A stretch of 64,000 bases of DNA from Acytostelium subglobosum LB1. Lineage: Eukaryota > Evosea > Eumycetozoa > Acytosteliales > Acytosteliaceae. The notes below the pieces were generated by a model. That model ran no database searches, was not told where the DNA came from, and saw nothing but the letters and a program-made list of their open reading frames with translations. The stretch covers positions 186,001 to 250,000 of the forward strand of contig NW_012236504.1 of NCBI RefSeq assembly GCF_000787575.1, given 5' to 3'. This document shows, one piece after another, positions 22,530 through 32,853 of this stretch. Every line of letters begins with the position of its first letter. Positions within the stretch are counted from its first letter, which is position 1. Position numbers and translations under genes: made by a program.

Positions 22530-24597
22530 ATGGATACACTCTCGATTGTTGTTATCAGAAAGATCTTTGATCTTCTGAAATATGAATACATTGACACAGC
22601 TTCACTTGGATTGACATGCAAGAGGTTGTTTGTCGAGATGCACAACAGGAGACAACAGAGATTGAAAGTCACTCCAAAGCTTGATGGACTGAATGGTGTG
22701 GTGTTGGAGGACCCTTTCGTTGTATTGTATTACAACAAGTCAGCAAAGATTAAAGAACTGCCATCAAAGTTGACACATCTAGAGTTTGGACCCAATTACG
22801 ACAAGTTCTTACCGCCTGGCAGGTTGCCACCCATGCTTACCTCACTGGCCTATCACATTGGAGAGGAGAAGCGGATGCCGACAGTAGGCATCAATTATAA
22901 TAGGTTATTTGGATCCCATGGCGATTATACATACTTGGTGGCCAAGATGTTGCCCCCTTCGATCACCTCTTTGACACTCGGCTCATCGTTTGATCAGATT
23001 ATCGAACCTGGTCTCATGCCGTCATCTCTCACATCACTCACACTTGGCAATGAGTTCGATTCCTCGATTTATCAACATGCACTCCCTCCAACACTGACAT
23101 CTCTTGTATTTGGACAATCATTTAATATAAAAATCAGCGAAGGAGTGTTACCAAGCTCACTCAAGACCCTGACCTTTGGTGATTCATTCAATCAGATGAT
23201 TGATTTTGGTGTGCTCCCTACATCACTCACCAGCTTGACATTCAATCGATCATGTTTCAATCATGCTATCCAGCCCGGTGTGTTGCCTGGATCACTTGGC
23301 ACACTCATACTCGCATCCAAATATAATCAAACTATCCGCCGAGATATGTTGCCCATCTCATTGACATCACTGTCGATGTATGTTCACATCGATCAGAAGA
23401 TTGAGTTGCCCAACACATTGACCGATCTCACTACCTTTCACAGAATAGAGCACATTTCCAATGACGATGATTCGACAGACACCACCAGCTCTAGTGAGCT
23501 CACGAGATCACAGTTGCAACTCCCCAAATCACTCACATCACTCAATATCCGAGGCCTTAGCAAACCCATTCCACCAGGCGTAATCCCAGAGTCACTGTTG
23601 GAGTTATCATTATATAATTGTGATTACAATCACCCGGTGTATCCTGGAATGTTGCCATCAACACTCCAGACATTGATGTTTGGATATGACTTTGACCAAC
23701 GGATCGAGCCAGGTGTACTACCGGCGTCTCTGACCGAACTGATCTTTGGACAAAATTTCAAAACACGACTCGAGCCTGGTGTGCTCCCTCAATCGATCAC
23801 CTCAGTACTGATGGGAGACTTTTACACTTACTCAGGACATCTTGCCTGGGTCGCTCACAGCATTGTATCAAGGTGGCGCTAATTGTGTTGTGACCTTTCC
23901 AAGGCTGTCCATCCTAATTGTTCAATCATTCGCGTCGCTCAAGAATATCCAATGCCGCGATGGAGTTGGTTCGCTCACACTGTGTGAGTACAACAAGATC
24001 ACAAAGGTAACAATCCCATCTGTTCCGTACAACCTGGAAATGATTAGAATCCACATCGATAAAACATCAAACACGCCTGCCGATATGAAGCGACGTGAAC
24101 AGTTCATCAGGATGGTCATGCGAGACATACCCAATGTGGTCACATACAACTTTGTCAGCGATGATTGGAGTGTCCACGTTCGACGACCTTCGAGTGATCC
24201 ATGGAATGCGATCGTAGTCGAGCGCACATTGCCATTTGACAAACAAACGATACAATTCATCAAGCTTGATCAGTCTGGTCCGTTGGCGGCACGTTTGGTG
24301 GACGATAAAAAACGATTGATCGATGAGGCGGAACATCACAAGCTTCAAGTGGCAGAGTTAAACAAACAGATTGTTCATTGGAGATCAGAGTGTGAGCGAC
24401 TCACGACTCGTGTGGCAGAGTTGGAGAATATTGTAGTTCCAGCGGTACCCTCTGATTCAATGGATCAAACAATGAACGATGTAGTCACAAGGACAGCATC
24501 ATCAACAACAACATCATCCACTCAAGGAATCATTCCAGAGCCCAAGGTGTACACATCACTATCAAACAACAAACGAAGCAGAAAGAAGTATGAGTGA
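22530..24597 (+). CDS. FNIP-repeat protein 3, with an apparent frameshift
   Basis: This is a close paralog of the intact gene at 24817. The first part, 22530 to about 23822, reads as an F-box-like start (DTLSIVVIRKIFDLLKYEY, LGLTCKRLFVEMHNRRQ) and FNIP repeats. The C-terminal part continues in another frame to 24597 and reads LTQDILPGSLTALYQGG, then the non-repeated region with a coiled coil near the end. The shift lies at a run of four T at 23820-23823. One T fewer would restore the match to the paralog, so a homopolymer sequencing error is likely and a young pseudogene is the alternative. Whole length would be near 690 residues. Unlike the genes at 19014 and 20781, this pair has a C-terminal coiled coil and a basic tail. 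Confidence 0.8.
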
Positions 24598-24816
24598 GTT
24601 ATTAAACTTTAATTATTATTATTCATGATTGATTGAGATGATGCAATATTTGATTGATTCATTGGAATGGTTCCATTTTTAAAAATGGACCACTCCGTTT
24701 GTTTTTTTTTGAGAATCTTGAGTCTTTGGCGCCTTTTTGCAAGGTCTATCCAAAGACAAAACTAATCCTTCGGTTAGATGCTGAACCAATCATACATATA
24801 CAAATAGATACTACTT

Positions 24817-26802
24817 ATGGATACACTCTCTATAGTTGTGTTCAGAAAGATCTTTGATCTTCTCGAATATGAATACATTGACACAGCTTCACTTGGATTG
24901 ACGTGCAAGAGGATGTTTGTAGAGATGCACAACAGGAGACAAATGAGATTGAAAGTCACTCCAAGGTTAGATGGACTGAATGGCATGGTGTTGGAGGACC
25001 CTTTCGTTGTATTCTATTACAACAAGCCAGCAAAGCTAAAAGCCCTCCCATCAAAGTTGACACATCTAGAGTTTGGTCGCAACTATGAATTGATGCTCCC
25101 GAATTGCAGCTTGCCACCCACACTTACATCGCTGACCTATCACATTGAAGAGGGGATTCCTTATTTTCTGTCAACACAATATGGAATATACTTGGGAGAC
25201 GGCTTGCTCCCCCCTTCAATCACTTCGTTAGCACTCGGCTCAATGTTTAACCAGGATATCAGACCTGGTCTCCTGCCGCCATCTCTCACATCACTCGCAA
25301 TTGGCCATAGATTTAGCTCCTCGATTCATAGACAAGCACTACCTCAATCATTGACATCTCTTAAGCTGGGCCACTCATTCAACTCAATGATCAGCGAAGG
25401 AGTGTTACCAAGCTCACTCATGACCCTGACCCTTGGTGCTTCATTCAACCAGTTGATCGATGTTGGTGTGCTCCCGCCGTCACTCACCAGCTTGACATTC
25501 AATCAGTCAAGGTTCAACCATCCACTCAGACCCGGTGTGCTACCTGGATCACTTGGACAACTCACACTCGCGTACAGCTTTAATCAAACGATCACCAGAG
25601 ACATGTTACCCAACTCATTGACATATCTAACGGTGCATGCTCACACCGATCAGATAATTGAGCTGCCCAACTCGTTGACTTTGATCGATCTCTCTTCCAT
25701 TCACAAAGTACTGGACACTAATAATGGGATGCACACAGTCACCTATAGTGAGCTCACGAGATCACAGTTGCCTCTTCCTCAATCGCTCACATCACTCAGG
25801 ATCCGAGACTTTGGCAACTCCATCCCACCTGGCTTTATCCCAGAGTCGCTGTTGGAGTTGTCATTTGATCAGGCTCAGCCAGTGTATCCTGGAATGTTGC
25901 CGCCAACACTCCAGACATTGACCTTTGGACATGACTTTGACCAGCGGATCGAGCCTGGCATGCTACCGGCCTCTCTGACCGAACTGCGATTTGGACATAA
26001 GTTCAAAACAAGTCTCGAGCCTGGTGTGCTTCCTCCATCGATCACCTCATTGAAGTTTGGCTATTACTTCCATGCTCTTACACAGGACATTCTCCCAGCT
26101 TCACTCATCTCGTTGGATTTGCGTGATTATTGTGCTGTGTCCTTCCCAAGGATCACCAACCTCACACTATTATCATTCGAGTCGCTCAAGAATATCAAAT
26201 GCATCAATGGAGTTGGATCGCTCACAATTGCAAAGTGCCTCCATGGGATGACCAAAGTTGCCGTGCCGGTCATTGGGTTCAATCTGGAGACGCTGAGAAT
26301 CCACCTCGATAAATCAGTAAACACGCCCAGTGAGCTGAAGCGACGTGAACTGTTCATCAAGATGGTCATGGGGATCATACCCAATGTGGTCACATATCAC
26401 TTTATCAATGTGGATTGGAGTGTCCACGTTCGAAGGCCAGCGAGTGATTCACGTCATGCGCTAGTAATCATACGCACTATGCCATTCGACAAACAAACGA
26501 TACAATTCATCACACTTGATCAGTCTGGTCCGTTGCCGACACGTTTGGTGGAAGAGAACCAACGGTTGAGGGACGAGTGCGAGCTACAACAGCATCAAAT
26601 TGAAGAGTTAAACAAACAGGTTGCTCACTGGAAATCAGAGTGCGAGCGACTCATGGTGGCCCAGCGTGCAGTTCCTGAAGCCGATGTGCCAACTTCTGAT
26701 AACATGGATTCAGCAATGAACGATGATTTCACAGAGACACCAACATCAACTACAACATCCAAGGGGTACACATCATTCACCAACAAACGAAGAAGAAAGT
26801 AA
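24817..26802 (+). CDS. FNIP-repeat protein 4 with C-terminal coiled coil
   Basis: A single intact exon of 661 residues. The N-terminal 45 residues (DTLSIVVFRKIFDLLEYEYI, LGLTCKRMFVEMHNRRQ) look like an F-box. FNIP repeats fill roughly residues 85-430 (LPPSLTSLAIGHRFSSSI, LPQSLTSLKLGHSFNSMI, LPASLTELRFGHKFKTSL). A non-repeated globular region follows, including SFESLKNIKCINGVGSLT and SVHVRRPASDSRHALVI. Near residue 590 a coiled coil starts (RLRDECELQQHQIEELNKQV), and the tail is Thr/Ser-rich and ends in KRRRK. The leader sequence just upstream repeats that of the gene at 22530, so the duplicated unit included promoter sequence. The coiled coil may allow dimer formation. Confidence 0.9.
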   Translation: MDTLSIVVFRKIFDLLEYEYIDTASLGLTCKRMFVEMHNRRQMRLKVTPRLDGLNGMVLEDPFVVFYYNKPAKLKALPSKLTHLEFGRNYELMLPNCSLPPTLTSLTYHIEEGIPYFLSTQYGIYLGDGLLPPSITSLALGSMFNQDIRPGLLPPSLTSLAIGHRFSSSIHRQALPQSLTSLKLGHSFNSMISEGVLPSSLMTLTLGASFNQLIDVGVLPPSLTSLTFNQSRFNHPLRPGVLPGSLGQLTLAYSFNQTITRDMLPNSLTYLTVHAHTDQIIELPNSLTLIDLSSIHKVLDTNNGMHTVTYSELTRSQLPLPQSLTSLRIRDFGNSIPPGFIPESLLELSFDQAQPVYPGMLPPTLQTLTFGHDFDQRIEPGMLPASLTELRFGHKFKTSLEPGVLPPSITSLKFGYYFHALTQDILPASLISLDLRDYCAVSFPRITNLTLLSFESLKNIKCINGVGSLTIAKCLHGMTKVAVPVIGFNLETLRIHLDKSVNTPSELKRRELFIKMVMGIIPNVVTYHFINVDWSVHVRRPASDSRHALVIIRTMPFDKQTIQFITLDQSGPLPTRLVEENQRLRDECELQQHQIEELNKQVAHWKSECERLMVAQRAVPEADVPTSDNMDSAMNDDFTETPTSTTTSKGYTSFTNKRRRK

Positions 26803-26838
26803 TATAATGAATAATATTTAATTGATGGTCTGATCTAA

Positions 26839-28328
26839 TCATGCATTTGGAATAAAACACCAAGTATTTCCTTGAGGGAATCCTGCACCAACTTTCTTCC
26901 ATGTATTTGTTTGTTCATTGTATTGAAGGATTCTTGAATCATTGTTGGACACAAGTACTGGACCCTTTCCATGGATGTAGAATAGTTCATCATTTTGAAT
27001 GACAAAAGGTATTGTTGATAATGAATATGACTTCTTCTTTGATAATGATATCTTGATGAAATAATCTGATGATATAATATAAATATTATCCTGGTCATCA
27101 TAACAACATCCATGTATCACCTTGTCTGGTCTATCCATTGTATATAATATATTACATTCATGTGTATCCAGTTTGAATGATTTGATATGTTGACATTGAA
27201 TATCCTTTTGATCATATCCACCTACTATTATAATTGATCGTTGAGATGAATTATAGAATGACCATGGTGATCTGATACAATAATCCAATGATCCAATGTG
27301 ACTAAATTTCTTGGTTTCCAAATTGAAACAATCAACTCTATTCAATAGACTTTCATTCCTATACAAATATCCACCGATTAAATATATATACTTGTCGCCA
27401 TTATAACATGTTGATATTCCTATTCCTCCATATACTGATGTCCTTTAATTATATCACTTCCAAATATTGCCTTTTGCCAATCTCCTTCCACCAAGTTGAA
27501 CTTTTTATAATGTGTACCTCGAAAGACATATATCATATCACGTGCATATATAATTGAATGCTTGTCAACTTGATAATAGTATTCTGTTAACCAATATGTG
27601 TTTGATATTAAAGTCCATTCACGAGTAGTAGTTGAGTATGCTCTTGATCCTTCACTATTGAATCCAATAATATTATTTTCAAATTTATGTGAAGGTTTCC
27701 ATTCATCTTTGATTGATTGATCAAATACATCAATGACCATTTGAGTATCCATTACTTGTCCATCATTATCAACACATTTATATTGACTCCTCTTTGTTTT
27801 AAATGTTTGACTAAGTTGATAATCCAATGTTGGTGATGTAGGTATCAATTGAGAATACATCATCAACACCTCCATCAAATCATCCATGTTCCATGAAGAT
27901 GACAATGAACTAGTTTGAGTGACTTCGGAATCATGATCAAATAATGGAGTATCCTTTTGAATGTTCTTAACAAACTGATTGAGTGATGTACTTGATGATA
28001 TGGTATGAATCAACATTTTGGGATCTGATTGATATTGTCCTGATTGGAGTTGGACATCATCAAGTTGACCAAATGTGGTTTGAATATTGATTATCTCTTT
28101 AGTTGCTAGAGTTATAAGTGCCTCAGATCTAATCATCTCATTGGTGATTGATGATTTCTTCTTTTGTTCCTCCAACACTCGATATGATTCATGTACATCT
28201 CTATAATGATCACATATCTGATCAATTGATATTGATTGAGTTTGATATGTATATGCCAAACTCTTTAGAATACTCCATAGTTCTTCCAACCTATTTTTAG
28301 CTTGTCCTTCTACTTCTACTATGTCCAT
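26839..28328 (-). CDS. coiled-coil/propeller protein without B-box, with an apparent frameshift
   Basis: Read from the ATG at 28328 on the minus strand. The N-terminal part (RLEELWSILKSLAYTYQ, HYRDVHESYRVLEEQKKK) aligns with the coiled-coil segment of the B-box genes at 31164 and 32854 (RLNDLWQSAQDHVETYK). The later part has propeller-like repeats: IIYARDMIYVFRG, CYNGDKYIYLIGGY, NIYIISSDYFIKI. The B-box zinc finger of its relatives is missing. The frame breaks near 27430-27445 at an AAA run; one more A would join the two parts. This may be a sequencing error or a decayed copy. The frame continues upstream of 28328 but that extension has no family support. Function is unknown; related proteins combine a B-box, coiled coil and beta-propeller and probably act as protein-binding adaptors. 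Confidence 0.65.
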
Positions 28329-28380
28329 ATTGATATTTGATTGGATATTGATATTTATTATTATTTGTTGGATTTTTTTT

Positions 28381-28441
28381 GAATGATTGATTGAACTAAT
28401 TGATTCTATTTTTTTTGAATCAATTAGTTCAATCAATCATT
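28381..28441. repeat. large perfect palindrome beside the transposon
   Basis: Two arms of about 25 bases (starting at 28381 and ending at about 28441) are perfect inverted copies, separated by a short T-rich loop of about 10 bases. The palindrome lies between the start of the propeller gene (28328) and the left end of the transposon (28442). Confidence 0.8.
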
Positions 28442-28558
28442 AGACATGCAGAAATGCATGATGATCTTTGATGATAACTTATTTATTTTTGTGATGTGTG
28501 GTGATATTAATGTTGTGGTTGGTGTTGGTTAGGGGTTGGGGTTTCAAATTAGTAGTTG
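28442..28558 (+). repeat. left terminal inverted repeat
   Basis: 117 bases. The outer 62 bases match the right repeat perfectly, a 12-base block differs, and the next 38 bases match again; one more mismatch lies near the inner end. The stop codon of the transposase lies inside this repeat. Confidence 0.9.
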
Positions 28559-29429
28559 CGGATGGGTTTGGTGATGCCTTTATCGATCTCGTATTGGACT
28601 ATGTAGCAGATCAAACAGAATGCTTTGTTTAGACGTTCCAAACTCGATCTCCAAGTGGTGCTCATTGACTTCCAAGACTTTACCCGGGCAAAGAAATTCT
28701 CGACGACCACTCTATGGAATGAGACGACATGGTTGTAGGCCTTCTCCTCTTCTGTGAATTCTTCTTTCTTTCCCCTCCTTTTGATAGGACAGACAAAATG
28801 ACGAAATGCTCCAATATAGGCCTTGTCCGCAAACAGGATCTTGTTCTGAGAAACAAGTTGATCTTGAATTCCAGAAATGGAAGTCATCTGATAATCGTGT
28901 GTGGTACCACAGAAAGGTTTGGACACCCAAGTAAGATTTCCTTCAAGGTCAACGCAACACTCCCACTTGTAACAGTGATAACCATGCTTTCCAGAGTAGA
29001 GAAGAGACTGTTCAGGTTCTTTGGACGGTCTATAGACTTGGACATCAACTGAGTCTATTGCTCCAGTAATGATCTTATCTTCCAAAACATAGAATTGTGA
29101 TTCAACATCTAGTTTATTGTTAATCTGAAAAAAAAAAATGATTAATTAATTATATATATTATTAATGATTGAAAACTACATACCTTAGGTTGAACAATAG
29201 GAAACAATGTATCGAGAACATCATTAACCTTTGATTGGAGGGTGCGCTCAGTAATCTTAAAATTGGTTGATGTTTGGGAGAGTGTACAATATTGTTTAAG
29301 ATAAGTGAGAGCCATCACTAGGTCTTTCTCGCTAATAAGTTTGTTGGAGAGGGTATGGAGATGTTGAATAGTATCTTTGGAGCAACCGACATAGTTGGAG
29401 AAATTACGCCCAATATCATAGGGATCCAT
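28549..29429 (-). CDS. DDE transposase, IS5/PIF-Harbinger type
   Basis: Two exons, 29184-29429 and 28549-29124, joined in phase 0 over a 59-base intron, give 273 residues. The N-terminal region has a helix-turn-helix layout (DLVMALTYLKQYC, then FKITERTLQSKVNDVLDTL) as in the HTH that precedes this DDE domain. The catalytic acids fit the family: first Asp in GAIDSVDVQVYRP, second in LFADKAYIGAF and the Glu in VVVENFFARVKSW, with 41 residues between the last two. GYHCYKWECCVD and GTTHDYQM are the other typical blocks. The protein cuts and joins the element's ends at 3-base targets. It is shorter than animal HARBI1 (about 350 residues) but appears complete. The frame is open and unbroken. Confidence 0.87.
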
Positions 29430-29887
29430 ATCTATAGATAAATGTAAAGTTATTGAAAAATAAAATAAATTAGAATATATCCAGGTGTCATATCTTTATC
29501 CACAAAAAATAATTAGTATCTAAAAACTTAAAACTATGTGTCCCTTCAATCAATCAAGAAATCTAATCTTTAAATTATTATTGTAACAAAACATTTCATG
29601 AAGTATAAATTGGAACCTAATTGGACTATCTTTGAAGAAACGGTTGGATCGAGTTAAAACATTCAATAATTGGATTCTCATTTCCAGAAGTGTAAATTTA
29701 TTGTCCGATAGTGCGTTCTAAGGTTGTGTCAGTTTCATGTAGTTTAAAACTCACCCACACCAATTACATTTAGTGTAATGAGAATGAGTTGTCTATAAAT
29801 AGTGAAGACGCCATTAACTATTCATGAAACAAAACTAACTATATAACTTATAAAAATTTCCTGTAATTTAGTTAACTTATTTTTCAA
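29430..29887. promoter_or_regulatory. bidirectional promoter region of the transposon
   Basis: This 458-base AT-rich stretch lies between the divergent starts of the transposase (29429) and the Myb-like gene (29888). It must hold both promoters if the genes are expressed. I see no further gene and no clear core element. Confidence 0.5.
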
Positions 29888-30328
29888 ATGGGCGTATTCA
29901 ATTCAAGTGACGTCGTCTTCATCATTGACACTCTCAAAGGTAAGTTTTAATTAATTAATTAAATTAAAACAATTACCACTTCACCACCCTAACCTATTTT
30001 GGTCAACCAGCCAATCCAAACGCTCCCACCGGAGAAATCTACAAAATTTGTGTGACCAAGTTTGGTAGTGACCGGTTTAACTCCTCTACCTTAAGAAACA
30101 AGATCAATGCTGAGAAGGCAAAGATAAAGAGTGGTGGTTTTGCTGTCCCAAATCCCAGAGTGGGCGGAGCAAACAACAATGCTCAGACCAACGTCGTCAC
30201 TGTTGCAGCCAACAACGCTGCTGCCACAACCAACGTCCAAGCCAACGCCAACTCTGAAGACGACGGAGACACAGACGCTGTCGAGGAGACTTCAACATCA
30301 ACAACAACAACGTCATACTCACAAACCC

Positions 30329-30367
<39 letters not shown>

Positions 30368-30828
30368 AAAGATTGAGAGAGGAGAACTTTTGTGATGAAC
30401 TTTTGAACGGATCCACCTCCAGTGCATCGGGACTTTCAGAGAGTGGTCGAATCAACTTGGAATCATACCGCAATGATAGGCCCGACACCTTGTCTGTCCA
30501 CTCCGGAAGATCCACCTGGGCTGAGTACGTGGACACTTTGGACCCCCTTGTCTACTATGCTCCATCAAACAGGGTAGACTCGAATGGAGATATCTCCACT
30601 TTGTCCGAGGTGTTCATTTGCTTCCCCAGACAAATTGGCGTGGTCTTGGATGGTGTCCAATTTGACAACAAGGCCAAGAGGTTAGTGTTGTCTCTCATCA
30701 TCAATCAAGTCAACAGAGCAACCTTGGTTCCACTGATGGGAGATCATTCAAACCATATCCAACTCCACCCGATTAGAAGATTGAGTGTCCCTGTCCCCCT
30801 TTATGAGGTACTTCATTTCGTCAACTAG
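29888..30828 (+). CDS. transposon-encoded Myb/SANT-like protein
   Basis: Two exons, 29888-29939 and 30011-30828, joined in phase over a 71-base GT-AG intron, give 289 residues. The first 60 residues fit a three-helix Myb/SANT-like DNA-binding domain: SDVVFIIDTLKANPN, TGEIYKICVTKFG and NSSTLRNKINAEKAKI. An Asn/Thr/Ala-rich linker follows, then a C-terminal half of unknown fold (STWAEYVDTLDPLVYYAPS, VFICFPRQIGVVLDGV). In PIF/Harbinger elements the second protein is Myb-like; it binds the transposon ends and helps the transposase enter the nucleus. That role is inferred from position and the N-terminal pattern, not from a proven match. Confidence 0.7.
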
Positions 30829-30891
30829 AAGGAGAAGAGCACCCAACAATGGTTCGGCATTGTCTGCGCAGTCATCACAATGTGATGAGTC

Positions 30892-31008
30892 CAACCACTA
30901 ATTTGAAACCCCAACCCCTAACCAACACCAACCAAAACATGAACAACACCACACATCACAAAAATAAATAAGTTATCATCAAAGATCATCATGCATTTCT
31001 GCATGTCT
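30892..31008 (-). repeat. right terminal inverted repeat
   Basis: Inverted partner of 28442-28558, also 117 bases. Its outer end begins AGACATGCAGAAATGCATGA when read on the minus strand, and the plus-strand base following it starts the ATT target duplication. Confidence 0.9.
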
Positions 31009-31163
31009 ATTAGTTCAACTTTGGTTCATGATATGTTTTACATGTTTTTGTGATTTTGGAAATTTCTCTGGAACCAAGTGTCGTTTCCTCATTGGGAAAT
31101 TAAATCAATCAATCAATTCTACTGTTCTGGACAAGATAATAATCAAACAACCAACTCCAGTCT

Positions 31164-32779
31164 ATGATGGATACATGCGATAAACATAATAAGAAGAATA
31201 AGGAGTTCATATGTTATGAATGTTGTGAGTTACTATGTCCAAACTGTTTGTTGGCTCATCGATCACATTCATTCGATCATGTTGATAACATAAGACAGTC
31301 AACGATAAACAACTTGCAACTTCTACAACAGCAACAACAGCCACAGGATGATCAATCATCATCATCAGACTCGAATACGATGTCAACAAACACGTTGCTA
31401 TCGAGTGATCCTAGATTGAATGATTTGTGGCAGTCAGCACAAGAACATGTTAAGACATACAAGAAGTTGGGACAGTCTTGTAATGAAGTCACTCAACACT
31501 TTAGTGAGGTGCATGATATAATAGTTGTACAGGAGCATAAGCTAAAGTCACAACTTGAGCAACAACAGAGTCACACGGCATCTTTGATTGTTGACATCAT
31601 AGACGAGGTCAGACTCAAGATTGGTGGACTATCATTCGGTGACAACAGCGATTTAGAACAGTTGGTAACAAACATATCATCATGCACATCGATGGAGGAG
31701 TTCATTATGGCCCTGATGGCAAAGGAGGGCGATCCCAATCAAGACCTCATAGCCNAAGTGTTCCGACATTGATTTATTGTTATGCGCACAACAGCATGCC
31801 CAAAGGATAAGGAGGAGCAAGAATGAGGAGAAGAGTGTAGTGGTGGTCCAAGACGTTCAACTTGCCAGCCTCGATCACTTTAGGAAGNAATGTAGTTGAT
31901 ACACTGGCCAAACTCACACCTGTCGTTGACATGCCCGCCAATCACATCTTCTCAGCCAATGGAGAATCATTCTATTTGTTCTCAATGACAGACTCTAAGT
32001 GGACATTGTCCAAAATTGGCTACAACAGCTGGTTACCATTTTTTAATGAGACCAATGCATTATATGTATATGCTCGTGGTGTATTATATTGGTTCACAAC
32101 AGGCATTTGTCATATATACACACTCAAGGATAGATCGTATCATGTGCTGAGTACAACACATGATGCCTACAAGGCTGCCTGCTACAATGGCAATGATCAA
32201 ATATATGTTGTTGAAGTGAAGACATCGAATGAACACGACAACTCAAGTACATATCAGGTCCACTCATTCAACATCGACACATTGAAGTTCGAGGCCATTG
32301 GTAATCCGTTCGACTTTAAATATGCATCACCCTTTACGTTCGCGATCAATCAAAAGATATACTTCTTTGGCGAACCATGCTCTGTTCTCTACTTTGACAC
32401 TGTTGACAGCTCCACTGGCTATATCCTGAATCACAAAAATCTCTACATGTACAGAAGATTCTTATCAGTATGCTACGATGGCAATGACAACTTCTACCTG
32501 TTATTCGTTGGAGCCTTTTTCCGATTCTCCATCACCAACAATCTAATGTACTTCTTGCCTATTCCTCCAGTCGACGTCTACAGTCTACCAGACAAAATCA
32601 TATCACATTATCATCAATCATCTGGTACAATCTTCTATCTAGTGGGATCGGATAAGAATATGACATTCTGCCTTCGTACTGAAGAGTGGTCCAGACTAAC
32701 AGATGATGGCGATCAAGTAGCCGATAGAGGTGGATACGGATCATGTCTCATCCCAATTGGGTGGACCATCGCTGAATGA
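31164..32779 (+). CDS. B-box, coiled-coil and propeller protein, copy 1
   Basis: About 537 residues. The N-terminal B-box zinc finger has Cys/His pairs in MDTCDKHNKKNKEFICYECC, then CPNCLLAHRSHSFDH. A coiled coil follows (RLNDLWQSAQEHVKTYKKLG, VQEHKLKSQLEQQQ) and then propeller-like repeats (LYVYARGVLYWFTTG, CYNGNDQIYVVEV, CYDGNDNFYLLFVG). Two N characters at 31755 and 31888 break the frame if counted as bases. Leaving both out gives one continuous frame that matches the intact copy at 32854 end to end, so they look like assembly artefacts. B-box proteins often act as ubiquitin-pathway scaffolds, but no RING is seen, so the role is unknown. Confidence 0.8.
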
Positions 32780-32853
32780 TTGATCGATCGATTTTTTTTG
32801 ATTCAATCAAATCATTAATGAAGTAATAGAGATACATATAACAAAGTCAGTAT

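Larger units (their letters stand above)
28442..31008. mobile_element. two-gene DNA transposon, IS5/PIF-Harbinger superfamily
   Basis: The element is 2567 bases long. It is bounded by terminal inverted repeats of 117 bases (28442-28558 and 30892-31008) and a 3-base target duplication ATT (28439-28441 and 31009-31011). If the outermost T/A were counted, a 2-base TA duplication is an alternative reading. Inside are two divergent genes: a DDE transposase on the minus strand (28549-29429) and a gene with a Myb/SANT-like start on the plus strand (29888-30828). PIF/Harbinger elements are known for just such a pair and 3-base target duplications. Both genes read without breaks, so the insertion looks young and possibly active. 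No other copy lies in this window. Confidence 0.85.
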
